A stretch of 64,000 bases of DNA from Bdellovibrionales bacterium (GTDB lineage Bacteria; Bdellovibrionota; Bacteriovoracia; Bacteriovoracales; Bacteriovoracaceae). Positions 55,741-64,000 of the stretch are shown in pieces. The notes below the pieces were generated by a model. The model had not been told where the DNA came from, made no database searches, and saw only the letters and a program-made list of their open reading frames with translations. The translations under genes were made by a program, and so were the position numbers. How positions within the stretch are numbered: position 1 is the first letter of the stretch; every line of letters starts with the position of its first letter. The stretch lies in assembly GCA_018646675.1 (NCBI GenBank), contig JABGUH010000038.1, forward strand, positions 48,110 through 112,109, given 5' to 3'.

Positions 55741-56086
55741 ATACCATCTCTTAAATGTGAACAGCCAACTATCTATAATCATATATTATAGCCTAATATA
55801 CCCATTTGATCGGAAATATTGCTTCAACGGTATAAAGTACTGATTTTTCGTATATAGGTGGAGTATAATTCCAAAAGCAGTACCACAATTTATTGGTATC
55901 TATTCGTCACCATAGTTGTTGACCACTACGATTAGTTAGTAATTTGAAACAGTTATCAACCACGGTCGAATATGTAGGTAAGATTTGTATTCTCAAATAT
56001 TATTCAGTTATATGGTAAAATGACCTAGCTTTAGTAGTGGCACTAATAAGCAGCAACTACGATCTAGAGGGGCCAAAGCGGTTAAA
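55741..56086. other. A/T-rich divergent intergenic region
   Basis: About 346 bp without a convincing ORF. TAAAAT near 56015 and CTATAATCATATATTATAG near 55775 are A/T boxes that might be promoters in either direction. No inverted repeat large enough to be an operator or riboswitch was seen. Confidence 0.35.
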
Positions 56087-56824
56087 ATGAGTAGCATAAA
56101 ACAGGCATTATTGAAGGCAGGGTGGGATGAGATTGAGGCTGACGGACGGCCGGATAATCAGAAGCCTAAGGTCAAAACCGCACCTAAAAGCAGGGTAAAG
56201 AGTAAGGTAAAGAGTAAAGCGAAGCCGAAGAGTATCACTAAGTCCAAGAGCAAGAATAAAACAGGGCCGAAGCTCAAGTTAGTGCCTGAGATTAAGGGTG
56301 AGAGCAAATCTGCCACTAAGAGTGAAGTCAAACCTGATACTAAGACTAAGACTGAAGCCAAGAGTACCGCCAAACCGGAGTCAAAACTTAAGGTTAAGGC
56401 CAAACTCGAAACAATGCTCAAACACAAGACCGAATATGAGATTGAGCAACAGCAGTACTCTCAAGACACTTGTGAATACCTTGAACATGATCCGGCAAAT
56501 ATTATTGAGTACTCTATTATACTATCTCGCAAGATAGATAGTCTTCAAGAGCAGATTAGGGAGATCGGAGGGCAAATGACTGTCGTAGCTGCCTTTCAAA
56601 CTCAGATGGATGAGATTGAGGAGCAGCTGACAAATGTTGCTTCTATCCAGGCGCAGATGGCAATAAATCCTAATATGGTTGCAACAATTCAAGAGAAACT
56701 CAAAGGATATACTGCAAGTAGTGGCGCTCCCGGTCTTAAATTGGTATCCAGACCAAAACCAAAGACGCGGGGGGATTATCGTGACATGCGTAATAAGGAT
56801 AGGCAGAAAAAAATTCTCTTCTAG
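56087..56824 (+). CDS. Lys-rich linker plus coiled-coil protein
   Basis: A 245-aa protein with a short conserved-looking start (SIKQALLKAGWDEIEADGRP), then an 85-residue Lys/Ser/Pro/Thr low-complexity linker (KVKSKVKSKAKPKSITKSK and onward), and a coiled coil at about 140-205 (YSIILSRKIDSLQEQIREIG... IQAQMAINPNMVATIQEKL). The C-terminus is basic again (RPKPKTRGDYRDMRNKDRQK). It resembles nucleic-acid-binding linkers in composition but has no named domain. Confidence 0.55.
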   Translation: MSSIKQALLKAGWDEIEADGRPDNQKPKVKTAPKSRVKSKVKSKAKPKSITKSKSKNKTGPKLKLVPEIKGESKSATKSEVKPDTKTKTEAKSTAKPESKLKVKAKLETMLKHKTEYEIEQQQYSQDTCEYLEHDPANIIEYSIILSRKIDSLQEQIREIGGQMTVVAAFQTQMDEIEEQLTNVASIQAQMAINPNMVATIQEKLKGYTASSGAPGLKLVSRPKPKTRGDYRDMRNKDRQKKILF

Positions 56825-56827
56825 AAT

Positions 56828-57634
56828 TTACTCACTAAGAATGACACTCTCATGATGCAAATGACGAATGGCTTTTATCTCTCGCTGGTTCCAGGGGCCA
56901 TCTACAATGTTATTGTCTGGGGCCAATGATATTCTATTATTGCGAATAGAAAAAGCGGTTATCTGCTTGAGCTTACTGTCAAAGACATATAAATGGGATT
57001 TAGAGGTCGAGATAGAGGTTGGCAGTACGACCTGTTCTTCTCCACTAATTTTGTCATCATAGACAAGGAGTGATTCTGACCGTTTTTTGCCCAGTCTCGA
57101 GTCATGTTTGTTACCATATAGTATAACTTCCCCTCGCTCGGGAAAAGCAACGAATAACTGCTTATCATTCGGATGGTAGGCAATAGAATTAGCATAACGA
57201 AAATTTTTATCGGAGATCACTTTTGATGGCGTCAGGTTTCCCTTCACTCCTACAGGGAAATGTAAAACTGAACGGTCTCCTATCTCATCCTCATTTAAAA
57301 TTGCAATCCAACGATGGTTATAACTAATATCGATAGAGATAATTTTATGTAGTGAAGATTTTTGACCAGAGATAGGAAAAAGCTCTTCATGCTTTTTTCT
57401 GCTGCGTTTTGCTAGAAGAAGGATATTTTGATGGCCATATACTTTTAAACTGTTTTTTATTTCGATTTGAGTAGCAAGAGTGGCATTATCACGAACCCAC
57501 TGTATACACTGCGCCGAAATATTAACACCCTCGCTGTAGTTGCTACCTTCACTAATACAACTTTCACTCTCAACGCCCCAAACGGTTGAGATGGTAAACG
57601 ATAAGAGCGATATGATTATAAGCAATCTTTTCAT
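56828..57634 (-). CDS. Secreted propeller-like protein
   Basis: A 268-aa protein with a signal peptide (LLIIISLLSFTISTVWG). Repeating strand blocks (IISIDISYNHRWIAILNED, ANSIAYHPNDKQLFVAFPERGEVIL and SISTSKSHLYVFDSKLKQITAFSIR) give the S-x-x-H/N-x-x-x-L/V pattern of NHL/WD-like blades, so a five- or six-bladed propeller is plausible. Two Cys near the start may form a disulphide. It lies 19 bp downstream of the giant repeat gene on the same strand and may be co-expressed. Confidence 0.55.
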   Translation of the reverse strand: MKRLLIIISLLSFTISTVWGVESESCISEGSNYSEGVNISAQCIQWVRDNATLATQIEIKNSLKVYGHQNILLLAKRSRKKHEELFPISGQKSSLHKIISIDISYNHRWIAILNEDEIGDRSVLHFPVGVKGNLTPSKVISDKNFRYANSIAYHPNDKQLFVAFPERGEVILYGNKHDSRLGKKRSESLLVYDDKISGEEQVVLPTSISTSKSHLYVFDSKLKQITAFSIRNNRISLAPDNNIVDGPWNQREIKAIRHLHHESVILSE

Positions 57635-57653
57635 CTAATTACTCCCTCACTCC

Positions 57654-60600
57654 TTATTTAGTTGCACTCAAACTAAACTCTGCGAATGCACCTCCACTGC
57701 CCTCAATTCTAAAGGTTGCAGTATGAGTTCCACTAACTGCGGTACTATATTTGAATCTTACAGTGACATTACAGCTTTCATTTGAGCTGGAGCTTAAATT
57801 TACACTGTCGCACTGGTCGAGAATAGTTGCGTCCCAATAAGAGGAGTTTGTTGCACTAATCGATGTTGTGACCGTTCCAGAAGCCATATTGCCATTATTG
57901 GTTACTGTAAATACGTGGTCTGTATCCTGCGTAACAGTACCATATCCGACTGCATCTCCTGACATATCGAGTACTGCACCATTAACCACAATATTGAGAG
58001 TTGCTGATTGTACTGATGAGGAGTTATCCTCCACCTGGAATATCTCGGTTACACCACCGCCAGATCTACCGGCAGTAAATGTCACACATTTATTAGAGTT
58101 ACAACTACTCTCACTACCAAGGGATGCCCCATCTGTTGTGTTAGTAGTAATGGAGTAGCTATTAGACGGAACTCCACCTGCAACCTCTATCTGTAGTGTT
58201 CCGGCTGGGCCCAATGGAGATGGAGTCGTGGTGACAATCGACAGTGGGTTATAAAAGGTGGTAGTGGCCACAGCACAGTCTGAAGTTAATCCAGTAGCTT
58301 TGGCCTCAAGACGAATTGTCTCCGCACTATCCCACTGTAGACCGGAGAAGGTGGCAACACCGGAACTGGCGGTTTGAGATCCACCTGCGGCGGCGGCACC
58401 ACTGCCACCAGTGGTACAAGTGGAACCACTGGAGATTGTCACTACCGTACTATTGTCATTGGTTTTAATGTTGTCATACTGATCTAACACCTTCACTACA
58501 GGCTGGGTGGCCAAGTTGGTGCTGATGATCACACCACCTACCGGTTCAGTTGTAAAGAGCAGTTTGGCGGCGGCACCTGGATTGACTGTAATCAGCTGAC
58601 TGTCACCATCACCAGCTAATCCACCGCCGCTAACTGCGATGGTAGATGTTGCGGTTGCAGTGGTACTCTGTTGATAGTAGATTGTAACTTGTGAACTTCC
58701 ATTGTTGATATTAGTTGGGCCTACGGTTATTTCAGAGCTACAACTGCTATCAGAGTAGAATGTTATATTATCAAGGCCGGTATGAGTTACCGTAATGTCA
58801 GAGGTTGCTGCGGTTACATTGCCGAGACTATCAATCGGTTTAATTGTTAACGTACTACAATCATCAGTCGTAACAGTTGAAGTCCACGTTTTTATCTCGA
58901 GGTCATTTGGTGCTGCGGCAATTACTGTATTATCCTGAGTTGCAGAAGTAAGTGAGGTGGCGGCCAAGGCTATGGTATGAGTACCTGTTAAAGTATCTTT
59001 CATATAAAGGGTCGTAGTATTGCCGTTAGCAGCGATTGTTGCAGTGGTCGTTGTTGCTCCCGAACATGAGCTGTCGCCAGCACTGTAAAAAGTGGGGGAT
59101 CCAGCTGAGTTGGAACTAAGATTGACTGTGATTGATCCTTGGCCGGTACTAATTGCATTACTATAGAGATCTCGTGCTTCAACTGTGATAACAGATGAAC
59201 ATGTCCCCGCAACGATACTGTTTTGCGCCGCTGATGTTACTGCCAGTTGTGTTGCAGTCGCACTAGTAATGGTTTCTACTTGAGTTCCATCATTAGTTAA
59301 CCCAGAGGCGGTCAGTGTTGGAGTTCCAATCGCGGTCTGCTTAAAGTAGAAGGTGGCCGTTCCTGCTCCCGCACTAATCGGAATAGAGGTTACGGCAGAG
59401 CCTCCACATCCACTTGTATCGTAGAATGTGGTGGATTGATTACTGGCCAATGCCACACTCATGCCAGCTGCAATTACTCCTGCATTTCCATATTGGTCTT
59501 TGGCGGTAACTACTGTCGCACCAGAACAGCTTCCTGCAACTACCGATTGAGCAGTTGAGGTTATCTGCAATGTATTGGGGGTTGCTGCGATCACAATCGC
59601 TGCTTGAGTACCACTTCCACTTATTGAAGATGTGGCAGTCAGTGTAAAGCTCTCCGCCTCCTCTTGACTAAAATAGATATTTGCAGTGCTGGCAGCAGAG
59701 GAGATTGTTACAACCCCAGATGCTCCACCTGCGTCGCTACAATCACTATTGTTGTAGATTAACGTATTTCCACTATTAGAGGTTACAGTTATGTCAGTGG
59801 TTGAAGCTGGTGCAACTGCATTGCCAAATTGATCCTGTCTTTGAACCGTAAGGGCAGCGGAGCATGTCCCGGCCACAACAGATGATTGAGCCGCCGAGCT
59901 AAATCCTACATCCGCCTCACTATCTGCTGTGATGGTATAATTTTGGGTTCCATCGGTGGTAAATCCGGAAGCAGTTAAGGTTGCAGTGCCGGTAACAGTA
60001 TCTTTAAAGTAGAGATTGACGCTGTTCTGGCCAGAAGCAATGGTTGCAGTGGTTCCAATCGAGGTTGTGCAGGCATCACTATAAAATGTTGTCCCGGCAG
60101 AGTCAGAGCTTGCCATGGTAAAATTGGTGTTACTGGCCACTGTTACCAAGTTATCATACTGATCTTTCAGCTGAACATTAAATAGCGATGAGCAGGCACC
60201 GGCCACAATGCTTTCAGTAGCAGTAGAGAATTCTAACTCATATGGAGCATCAGCTGTAATTGTCTCAGTTTGGGTGCCATTATCAAAACTGGAAGCGCTG
60301 ATGGTTACTACCGGTGAGCCGGTTAGAGTCTGTCGGAAGTAGAAGGACTTCTCATGTTGTAGCGCATCGATTCTAAATGTGCTCTTAGTGGTAGTACAAC
60401 TACTGTCACTGAAGAATGTCATATTTGCACTGTTGACATCAAAGTTAGTTGGGAAAGCGAGGTCCATCAGGTTGTCGTATCCATCTTTACGATGGACTGT
60501 AACAATCCCGGAACAGTTGCCAGCGGCAACACTCTGGGCAGAGGTAGTAAATACTAACTTTCCGTTGATATCAAATGGGTAGGCTGCAGTCACCGTCTGT

Positions 60601-63600
60601 AGTTGGGTGCCATCAGTGGTCAGACCTGATGCGGTAAAGGTGAAACTCTCAGCTACCGACTGTTTGAAATAGAGGGTGGCACTATTTTGAGCACTGGCAA
60701 TATCTACTGTAGTAATGTTATTGCCACCGGTACAGTCAGCATCGGAATAGAAGACCGTGTTACCGCTGCTGCTGCCAAGGTTGACAGTGCTGCTGGATGC
60801 AGGGGAGGCGACATTGTCAAATTCATCAAGACGTTGCACCGTAACTGCATTTGAGCATGAGCCGGCAGAGATATCTACTGCGGAGGTGGTTATCTGATAC
60901 TTATCTGGGGCCGCAGGGGTAATTGTAAATTGTAAGGTGTCATCTACTGTTAGTCCGGAGATAGTTAGGGTCGGAGTTGCGGCCAGAGTATCTTTAAAGT
61001 AGATATTAGTGTTGTTGCTGCCCGAAGAGATAGTAGCAGTAGTCCCAATATCGGTTGAGCAGCCAGAATCTGAATAGAAAGTGGTAGAGGCACTTGCTGA
61101 GCTGCCGATGGTGAAAATCTGACCACTGGTTGGAGCAACCAAATTACTATACTGATCTTTCAGTTGTATATTGATCGCGCTTGAGCACTCTCCAGCAACG
61201 ATGGAAGCGGTGCTGCTGTTGAAAAATAGTTCATGGGCCGGTGCAGAGACAATAGTTTGTCCTTGGGTGGCAGATGTTACTCCCGTCGCACCTATGGTTA
61301 GAGTCGGTGTGCCGACGACACTCTGTTTAAAGTAGATTTGATTGCTACTATTTCCAGAACTGATATTTATTGTTGTTATTGAGCTGGAACACGAGTCGTC
61401 AGAGTAGAAAACCATTGAGCCGCCACTAGGAGTTACCGATGTCGCAGATGCAAAATCTGTTATATTGTTATACTGGTCAAGTCGCCGAAATTGAACAGCT
61501 TCGGAACATGCACCTGCAACTACGTCAGACGCAGTCGAGTAGAACTCTAGGCTATCTGGAGAGGCTGGATCTACTGCTAGCACTCGTGTTCCATCAGTTG
61601 TAAATCCGGAGGCGGTTATCGTGGTGGCCGATGTTGCCATAGTATCTTTGTAATATATGGTTGTAGTGCTACTGCCAGATGTAACTGTTGCAGTCGAACT
61701 AATATCAACACCACACCCTGAGTCGGAGTAGAAATTAGCGGTTCCACTCGTATCGCTGGCAAGAGTTACAGAAGTTCCCCCAACCTGATTTATAGTATTT
61801 CCATAGGTGTCACTAACCTCAATGGTCAATGCTGTCGAGCATTCACCAGCAATAACACTGGCCGGCCCGGCGGTGAATGAAAGTTGATCTGGTACGTTTG
61901 GATTGATGGTCTGAAGCTGTGAGTCGTCAACAGTTAGTCCAGAAACTGCTATTGCTTGTGTGCCAACGGCTGACCGCTTAAAGTAGAAGTTTGTCTGGCC
62001 TGCACCAGAGGTGATGTCAACAGATGTAATCGACGCGGCCCCACAACCGGCAGAAGCATAAAATTGCATACCGCTTCCGCTAATGTTAACTGTTGTTGAG
62101 ATGGCACCATCTACCAGTGTTCCGTACTGGTCCTTACGGGCCACTGTTATTGCGCTGGAACAAGCTCCAGCGAGAACTGCTGATGCAGATGAGGTGATCT
62201 CTAACGTATTTGCTGTATCACTTATAATATTTAGTGCTTGTGTCCCATCAACCGTTAAGCCGGAAACTGTTAGAGTCGGAGTTCCCACACTGTTTTGCTT
62301 AAAGTAGAAGGTGGCGTTGGAAGCGAGTGCACTTATTGTTACATCAGTAATTGAGCTGCTACAACTACTGTCGGAGTAAAAGGACAGACTACCACCGGCA
62401 AGGGAGACTGTTGTTGTGGAGGCCGGTGACGCAGCATTGCCACTGCTATCCTGCCGTTCGACTGTAACTTGATGAGAACATCTTGTAGCGATAACATTTG
62501 CAGCAGAACTGGTGATCGCCAGAGTATCAGGAGCTGCCGGGGCCACGGTATAAGCGCGCGTATCATCAGTCGTTAGTCCAGATGCTGTCAAAGTAAAATT
62601 ACCAGATTTGGTATCCTTGAAGTATATCGTTGTACTACTATTTCCACTAGTGACAGTTGCAGTATTAGTGATATCAGAGGTACAGCCGGCCCCAGAGTAG
62701 AAATTAACAGTACCACTGCTGTCACTCGCAATATTAAAGGTGGTATTACTTGCGACAGGTACTGGGTTTGAGTACTGATCTAGGATGTTGATCGTTACCG
62801 CCTCCGAACATCCCTCAGCGGCAACATTAATTGTCGAAGTCACGTCAAATTCCAATGTGTGGGCCGCTGCTGCTGTTATAGTTTGATTTTGTTGGTCATT
62901 ATCAGTCAGACCGGCAATATTCAGTGCCGGACTGCCGGCGGTGGTACTGCTAAAATAGAACTGAGTGGTACTACTGCCAGCGATAATGTTGGAAGTGGTG
63001 ATTGAGCTTGAACAGCTGGAGTCAGAGTAGAATGATAGTCCGCTACCGGTCGGTGTGACGGTGGTAACGGTGTTGCTAGAGTTAATATTGCCATTCTGGT
63101 CTTTACGCATGACCGTTACGACACCAGAGCAGCTGCCGGCAGTAACTGATGAGGTACCAGAAATAATTTGTAGTTGATATGGGGACCCTGCTTCGATCGT
63201 CTGGGTCTGGGTTGCATCAACAGTCGCTCCAGAGATTGTAATTACTGGTGAACCTGTTGTTAGCTGCTTGAAGTAGAACGATGCCTGGGTTGCACCACTA
63301 GCAATAGCGACACTGCCAACGCCGATGCTACAGCTGCTATCACTATAGAATGTCATAAATGGACTACTGAGGTTGACAGTAGTTGCTGATGCAATATTTG
63401 TAATGTTATTAAAAATATCTCTTCTCCTCGCTGTTGTCGCCGAGGAACATGTGCCCGCCGCAACTGTCTGAGCGCTTGAGGTAAACTCTAGCGCATGTGC
63501 TGAGGTTGGATTGACGGTATATGCTTTGGTTCCATTCACTGTAAAGCCGGAAGCAGTTAATGTAGGAGTGCCGGCAATACTCTCTTTAAAGTAGAATGAT

Positions 63601-64000
63601 CCAGAGCTTGCGCCAGTGGTAACTGCTACTGTATCGCCACCAGTCAGTGGGGTGGAGCAGTCGCTATTAGTGAAAAATGTTGTACCGGAAGTACTACTAG
63701 ATGCAACGACGAAGGTCGTACCTGCCGGAGCGGAGATTAAGTTACTCTGCTCGTCTTTAATGTCAACGGTAACAGCAGCAGTAGAACAGACACCTGCTTC
63801 CAGAGTTTGTGTCGCCGAAGAAATTGCCAACAGATAGGCATCGTTAGGTACGATGCTCTGCGCTTGAGTTGCACTGGTGATGCCACCACTGCCGGCGATT
63901 GTCAATGTAGGTGATCCTACTGTATTTTGATTAAAGTAGAATGAGGCAGTAGTAGCGCCACTGGTAATATCGAACGTTGCTTGAGCACTAGTACAATTCA
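57654..64000 (-). CDS. Giant secreted protein with at least 16 Ig-like Cys-stapled repeats (partial, 5' end outside window)
   Basis: The frame is open to the right edge, so more than 2100 residues are visible and the N-terminus is missing. The body is tandem ~105-112-residue repeats, each of the form S-A-x-x-V-x-A-G-x-C-S, then T-V-x-R-x-D-x-x-G-N, then F-Y-S-D-S-S-C-S and Y-F-K-(Q/D), ending in S-G-L-T-x-D-G-T-Q. Residues from about 1779 to the end are different: a Big-like domain, an Ig-like segment, and a final Hydin-like/choice-of-anchor D domain (YGTVTQDTDHVFTVTNNG). Surface adhesin or stalk is likely by analogy (inference). No anchor signal is seen at the C-terminus. Confidence 0.85.
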   Translation of the reverse strand, partial: NCTSAQATFDITSGATTASFYFNQNTVGSPTLTIAGSGGITSATQAQSIVPNDAYLLAISSATQTLEAGVCSTAAVTVDIKDEQSNLISAPAGTTFVVASSSTSGTTFFTNSDCSTPLTGGDTVAVTTGASSGSFYFKESIAGTPTLTASGFTVNGTKAYTVNPTSAHALEFTSSAQTVAAGTCSSATTARRRDIFNNITNIASATTVNLSSPFMTFYSDSSCSIGVGSVAIASGATQASFYFKQLTTGSPVITISGATVDATQTQTIEAGSPYQLQIISGTSSVTAGSCSGVVTVMRKDQNGNINSSNTVTTVTPTGSGLSFYSDSSCSSSITTSNIIAGSSTTQFYFSSTTAGSPALNIAGLTDNDQQNQTITAAAAHTLEFDVTSTINVAAEGCSEAVTINILDQYSNPVPVASNTTFNIASDSSGTVNFYSGAGCTSDITNTATVTSGNSSTTIYFKDTKSGNFTLTASGLTTDDTRAYTVAPAAPDTLAITSSAANVIATRCSHQVTVERQDSSGNAASPASTTTVSLAGGSLSFYSDSSCSSSITDVTISALASNATFYFKQNSVGTPTLTVSGLTVDGTQALNIISDTANTLEITSSASAVLAGACSSAITVARKDQYGTLVDGAISTTVNISGSGMQFYASAGCGAASITSVDITSGAGQTNFYFKRSAVGTQAIAVSGLTVDDSQLQTINPNVPDQLSFTAGPASVIAGECSTALTIEVSDTYGNTINQVGGTSVTLASDTSGTANFYSDSGCGVDISSTATVTSGSSTTTIYYKDTMATSATTITASGFTTDGTRVLAVDPASPDSLEFYSTASDVVAGACSEAVQFRRLDQYNNITDFASATSVTPSGGSMVFYSDDSCSSSITTINISSGNSSNQIYFKQSVVGTPTLTIGATGVTSATQGQTIVSAPAHELFFNSSTASIVAGECSSAINIQLKDQYSNLVAPTSGQIFTIGSSASASTTFYSDSGCSTDIGTTATISSGSNNTNIYFKDTLAATPTLTISGLTVDDTLQFTITPAAPDKYQITTSAVDISAGSCSNAVTVQRLDEFDNVASPASSSTVNLGSSSGNTVFYSDADCTGGNNITTVDIASAQNSATLYFKQSVAESFTFTASGLTTDGTQLQTVTAAYPFDINGKLVFTTSAQSVAAGNCSGIVTVHRKDGYDNLMDLAFPTNFDVNSANMTFFSDSSCTTTKSTFRIDALQHEKSFYFRQTLTGSPVVTISASSFDNGTQTETITADAPYELEFSTATESIVAGACSSLFNVQLKDQYDNLVTVASNTNFTMASSDSAGTTFYSDACTTSIGTTATIASGQNSVNLYFKDTVTGTATLTASGFTTDGTQNYTITADSEADVGFSSAAQSSVVAGTCSAALTVQRQDQFGNAVAPASTTDITVTSNSGNTLIYNNSDCSDAGGASGVVTISSAASTANIYFSQEEAESFTLTATSSISGSGTQAAIVIAATPNTLQITSTAQSVVAGSCSGATVVTAKDQYGNAGVIAAGMSVALASNQSTTFYDTSGCGGSAVTSIPISAGAGTATFYFKQTAIGTPTLTASGLTNDGTQVETITSATATQLAVTSAAQNSIVAGTCSSVITVEARDLYSNAISTGQGSITVNLSSNSAGSPTFYSAGDSSCSGATTTTATIAANGNTTTLYMKDTLTGTHTIALAATSLTSATQDNTVIAAAPNDLEIKTWTSTVTTDDCSTLTIKPIDSLGNVTAATSDITVTHTGLDNITFYSDSSCSSEITVGPTNINNGSSQVTIYYQQSTTATATSTIAVSGGGLAGDGDSQLITVNPGAAAKLLFTTEPVGGVIISTNLATQPVVKVLDQYDNIKTNDNSTVVTISSGSTCTTGGSGAAAAGGSQTASSGVATFSGLQWDSAETIRLEAKATGLTSDCAVATTTFYNPLSIVTTTPSPLGPAGTLQIEVAGGVPSNSYSITTNTTDGASLGSESSCNSNKCVTFTAGRSGGGVTEIFQVEDNSSSVQSATLNIVVNGAVLDMSGDAVGYGTVTQDTDHVFTVTNNGNMASGTVTTSISATNSSYWDATILDQCDSVNLSSSSNESCNVTVRFKYSTAVSGTHTATFRIEGSGGAFAEFSLSATK
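58572..64000 (-). repeat. Array of sixteen complete ~330-nt coding repeats plus one partial copy
   Basis: Counting A-G-x-C-S (or near variants) gives sixteen full copies plus part of another at the right edge. Copies fall into two subtypes, A (ends YFKQ...TQxxTI) and B (longer first half, IASDSSGT, ending YFKD...xYTVxP). They differ strongly at DNA level, so the array is old rather than freshly expanded. Confidence 0.8.

Noticed and set aside
57654..64000. Numerous opposite-strand and shifted ORFs within the giant repeat gene (such as 57868-58158 and 62083-62307)
   Set aside because: They recur because the repeats recur, have no ribosome sites and no recognisable products.

Overview
The window is a gene-dense stretch of a Gram-negative bacterial chromosome of moderate to low G+C by eye. 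It carries outer-membrane machinery (BamB, a TolQ/TolR/TolA set, LapB, several beta-barrels), housekeeping genes (gap, pgi, clpS-clpA, miaB, rlmN, scpA-scpB, a RluB-type synthase, an initiator tRNA) and many signal-peptide proteins that I cannot place in a family. This mix, with a Lys-rich histone-like protein and tandem REC/PilZ-like proteins, suggests a Bdellovibrionota or other deltaproteobacterial lineage (inference, moderate confidence). GTG and TTG starts are common and are usually marked by a clear Shine-Dalgarno sequence. I see no prophage, IS element, integrase or CRISPR array.

Layout. 0-5 kb: a partial gene, a GNAT acetyltransferase, a small winged-helix protein, a 632-aa REC/PilZ-like protein, a YqaA-type membrane protein and a secreted protein. 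5-9 kb: glyceraldehyde-3-phosphate dehydrogenase, glucose-6-phosphate isomerase, a glycerophosphodiester phosphodiesterase and a TerB-like protein. 9-14 kb: ClpS-ClpA, a Lys-rich DNA-binding protein and MiaB. 14-23 kb: a diacylglycerol-kinase-family protein and a histidine kinase, GlpD, a GT-C glycosyltransferase, an LCIB-type carbonic-anhydrase-like protein and two outer-membrane proteins. 23-28 kb: YfgM-BamB, a metzincin-like lipoprotein and RlmN. 28-34.5 kb: one long co-directional run, sppA-lapB-SH3-(degenerate M48-like)-7TM-tolQ-tolR-tolA. 34.5-43 kb: a barrel protein, a fold-type II PLP enzyme, an AAA_14/DUF4143 ATPase, a threonine synthase, an oxalate/formate-type MFS carrier and malic enzyme. 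43-48.6 kb: a CPA2 antiporter with CBS domains, a site-2 protease, ScpA, ScpB and a pseudouridine synthase. 48.6-51 kb: tRNA-fMet, a 2Fe-2S protein, a truncated ACR3 arsenite-permease remnant and a YhiN-type flavoprotein. 51-64 kb: an accessory envelope region with a 727-aa secreted protein, an LbtU-like porin, a lipoprotein, a Lys-rich coiled-coil protein, a secreted propeller-like protein, and a giant repeat protein that runs off the right edge.

How the genes work together. The main theme is envelope biogenesis and quality control: YfgM/BamB at Sec/BAM, SppA and a site-2 protease, LapB for LPS control, and Tol-Pal energisation. Glycolysis and glycerolipid turnover (gap, pgi, GDPD, GlpD, DAGK-like) form a second theme. 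The 35.7-42.8 kb block looks like amino-acid/organic-acid metabolism feeding pyruvate. The least ordinary items are the giant Cys-stapled repeat protein with a two-subtype periodic order, the LCIB-type protein, the degenerate M48-like protein inside the Tol operon, the ACR3 stump beside tRNA-fMet, and the REC/PilZ-like protein.
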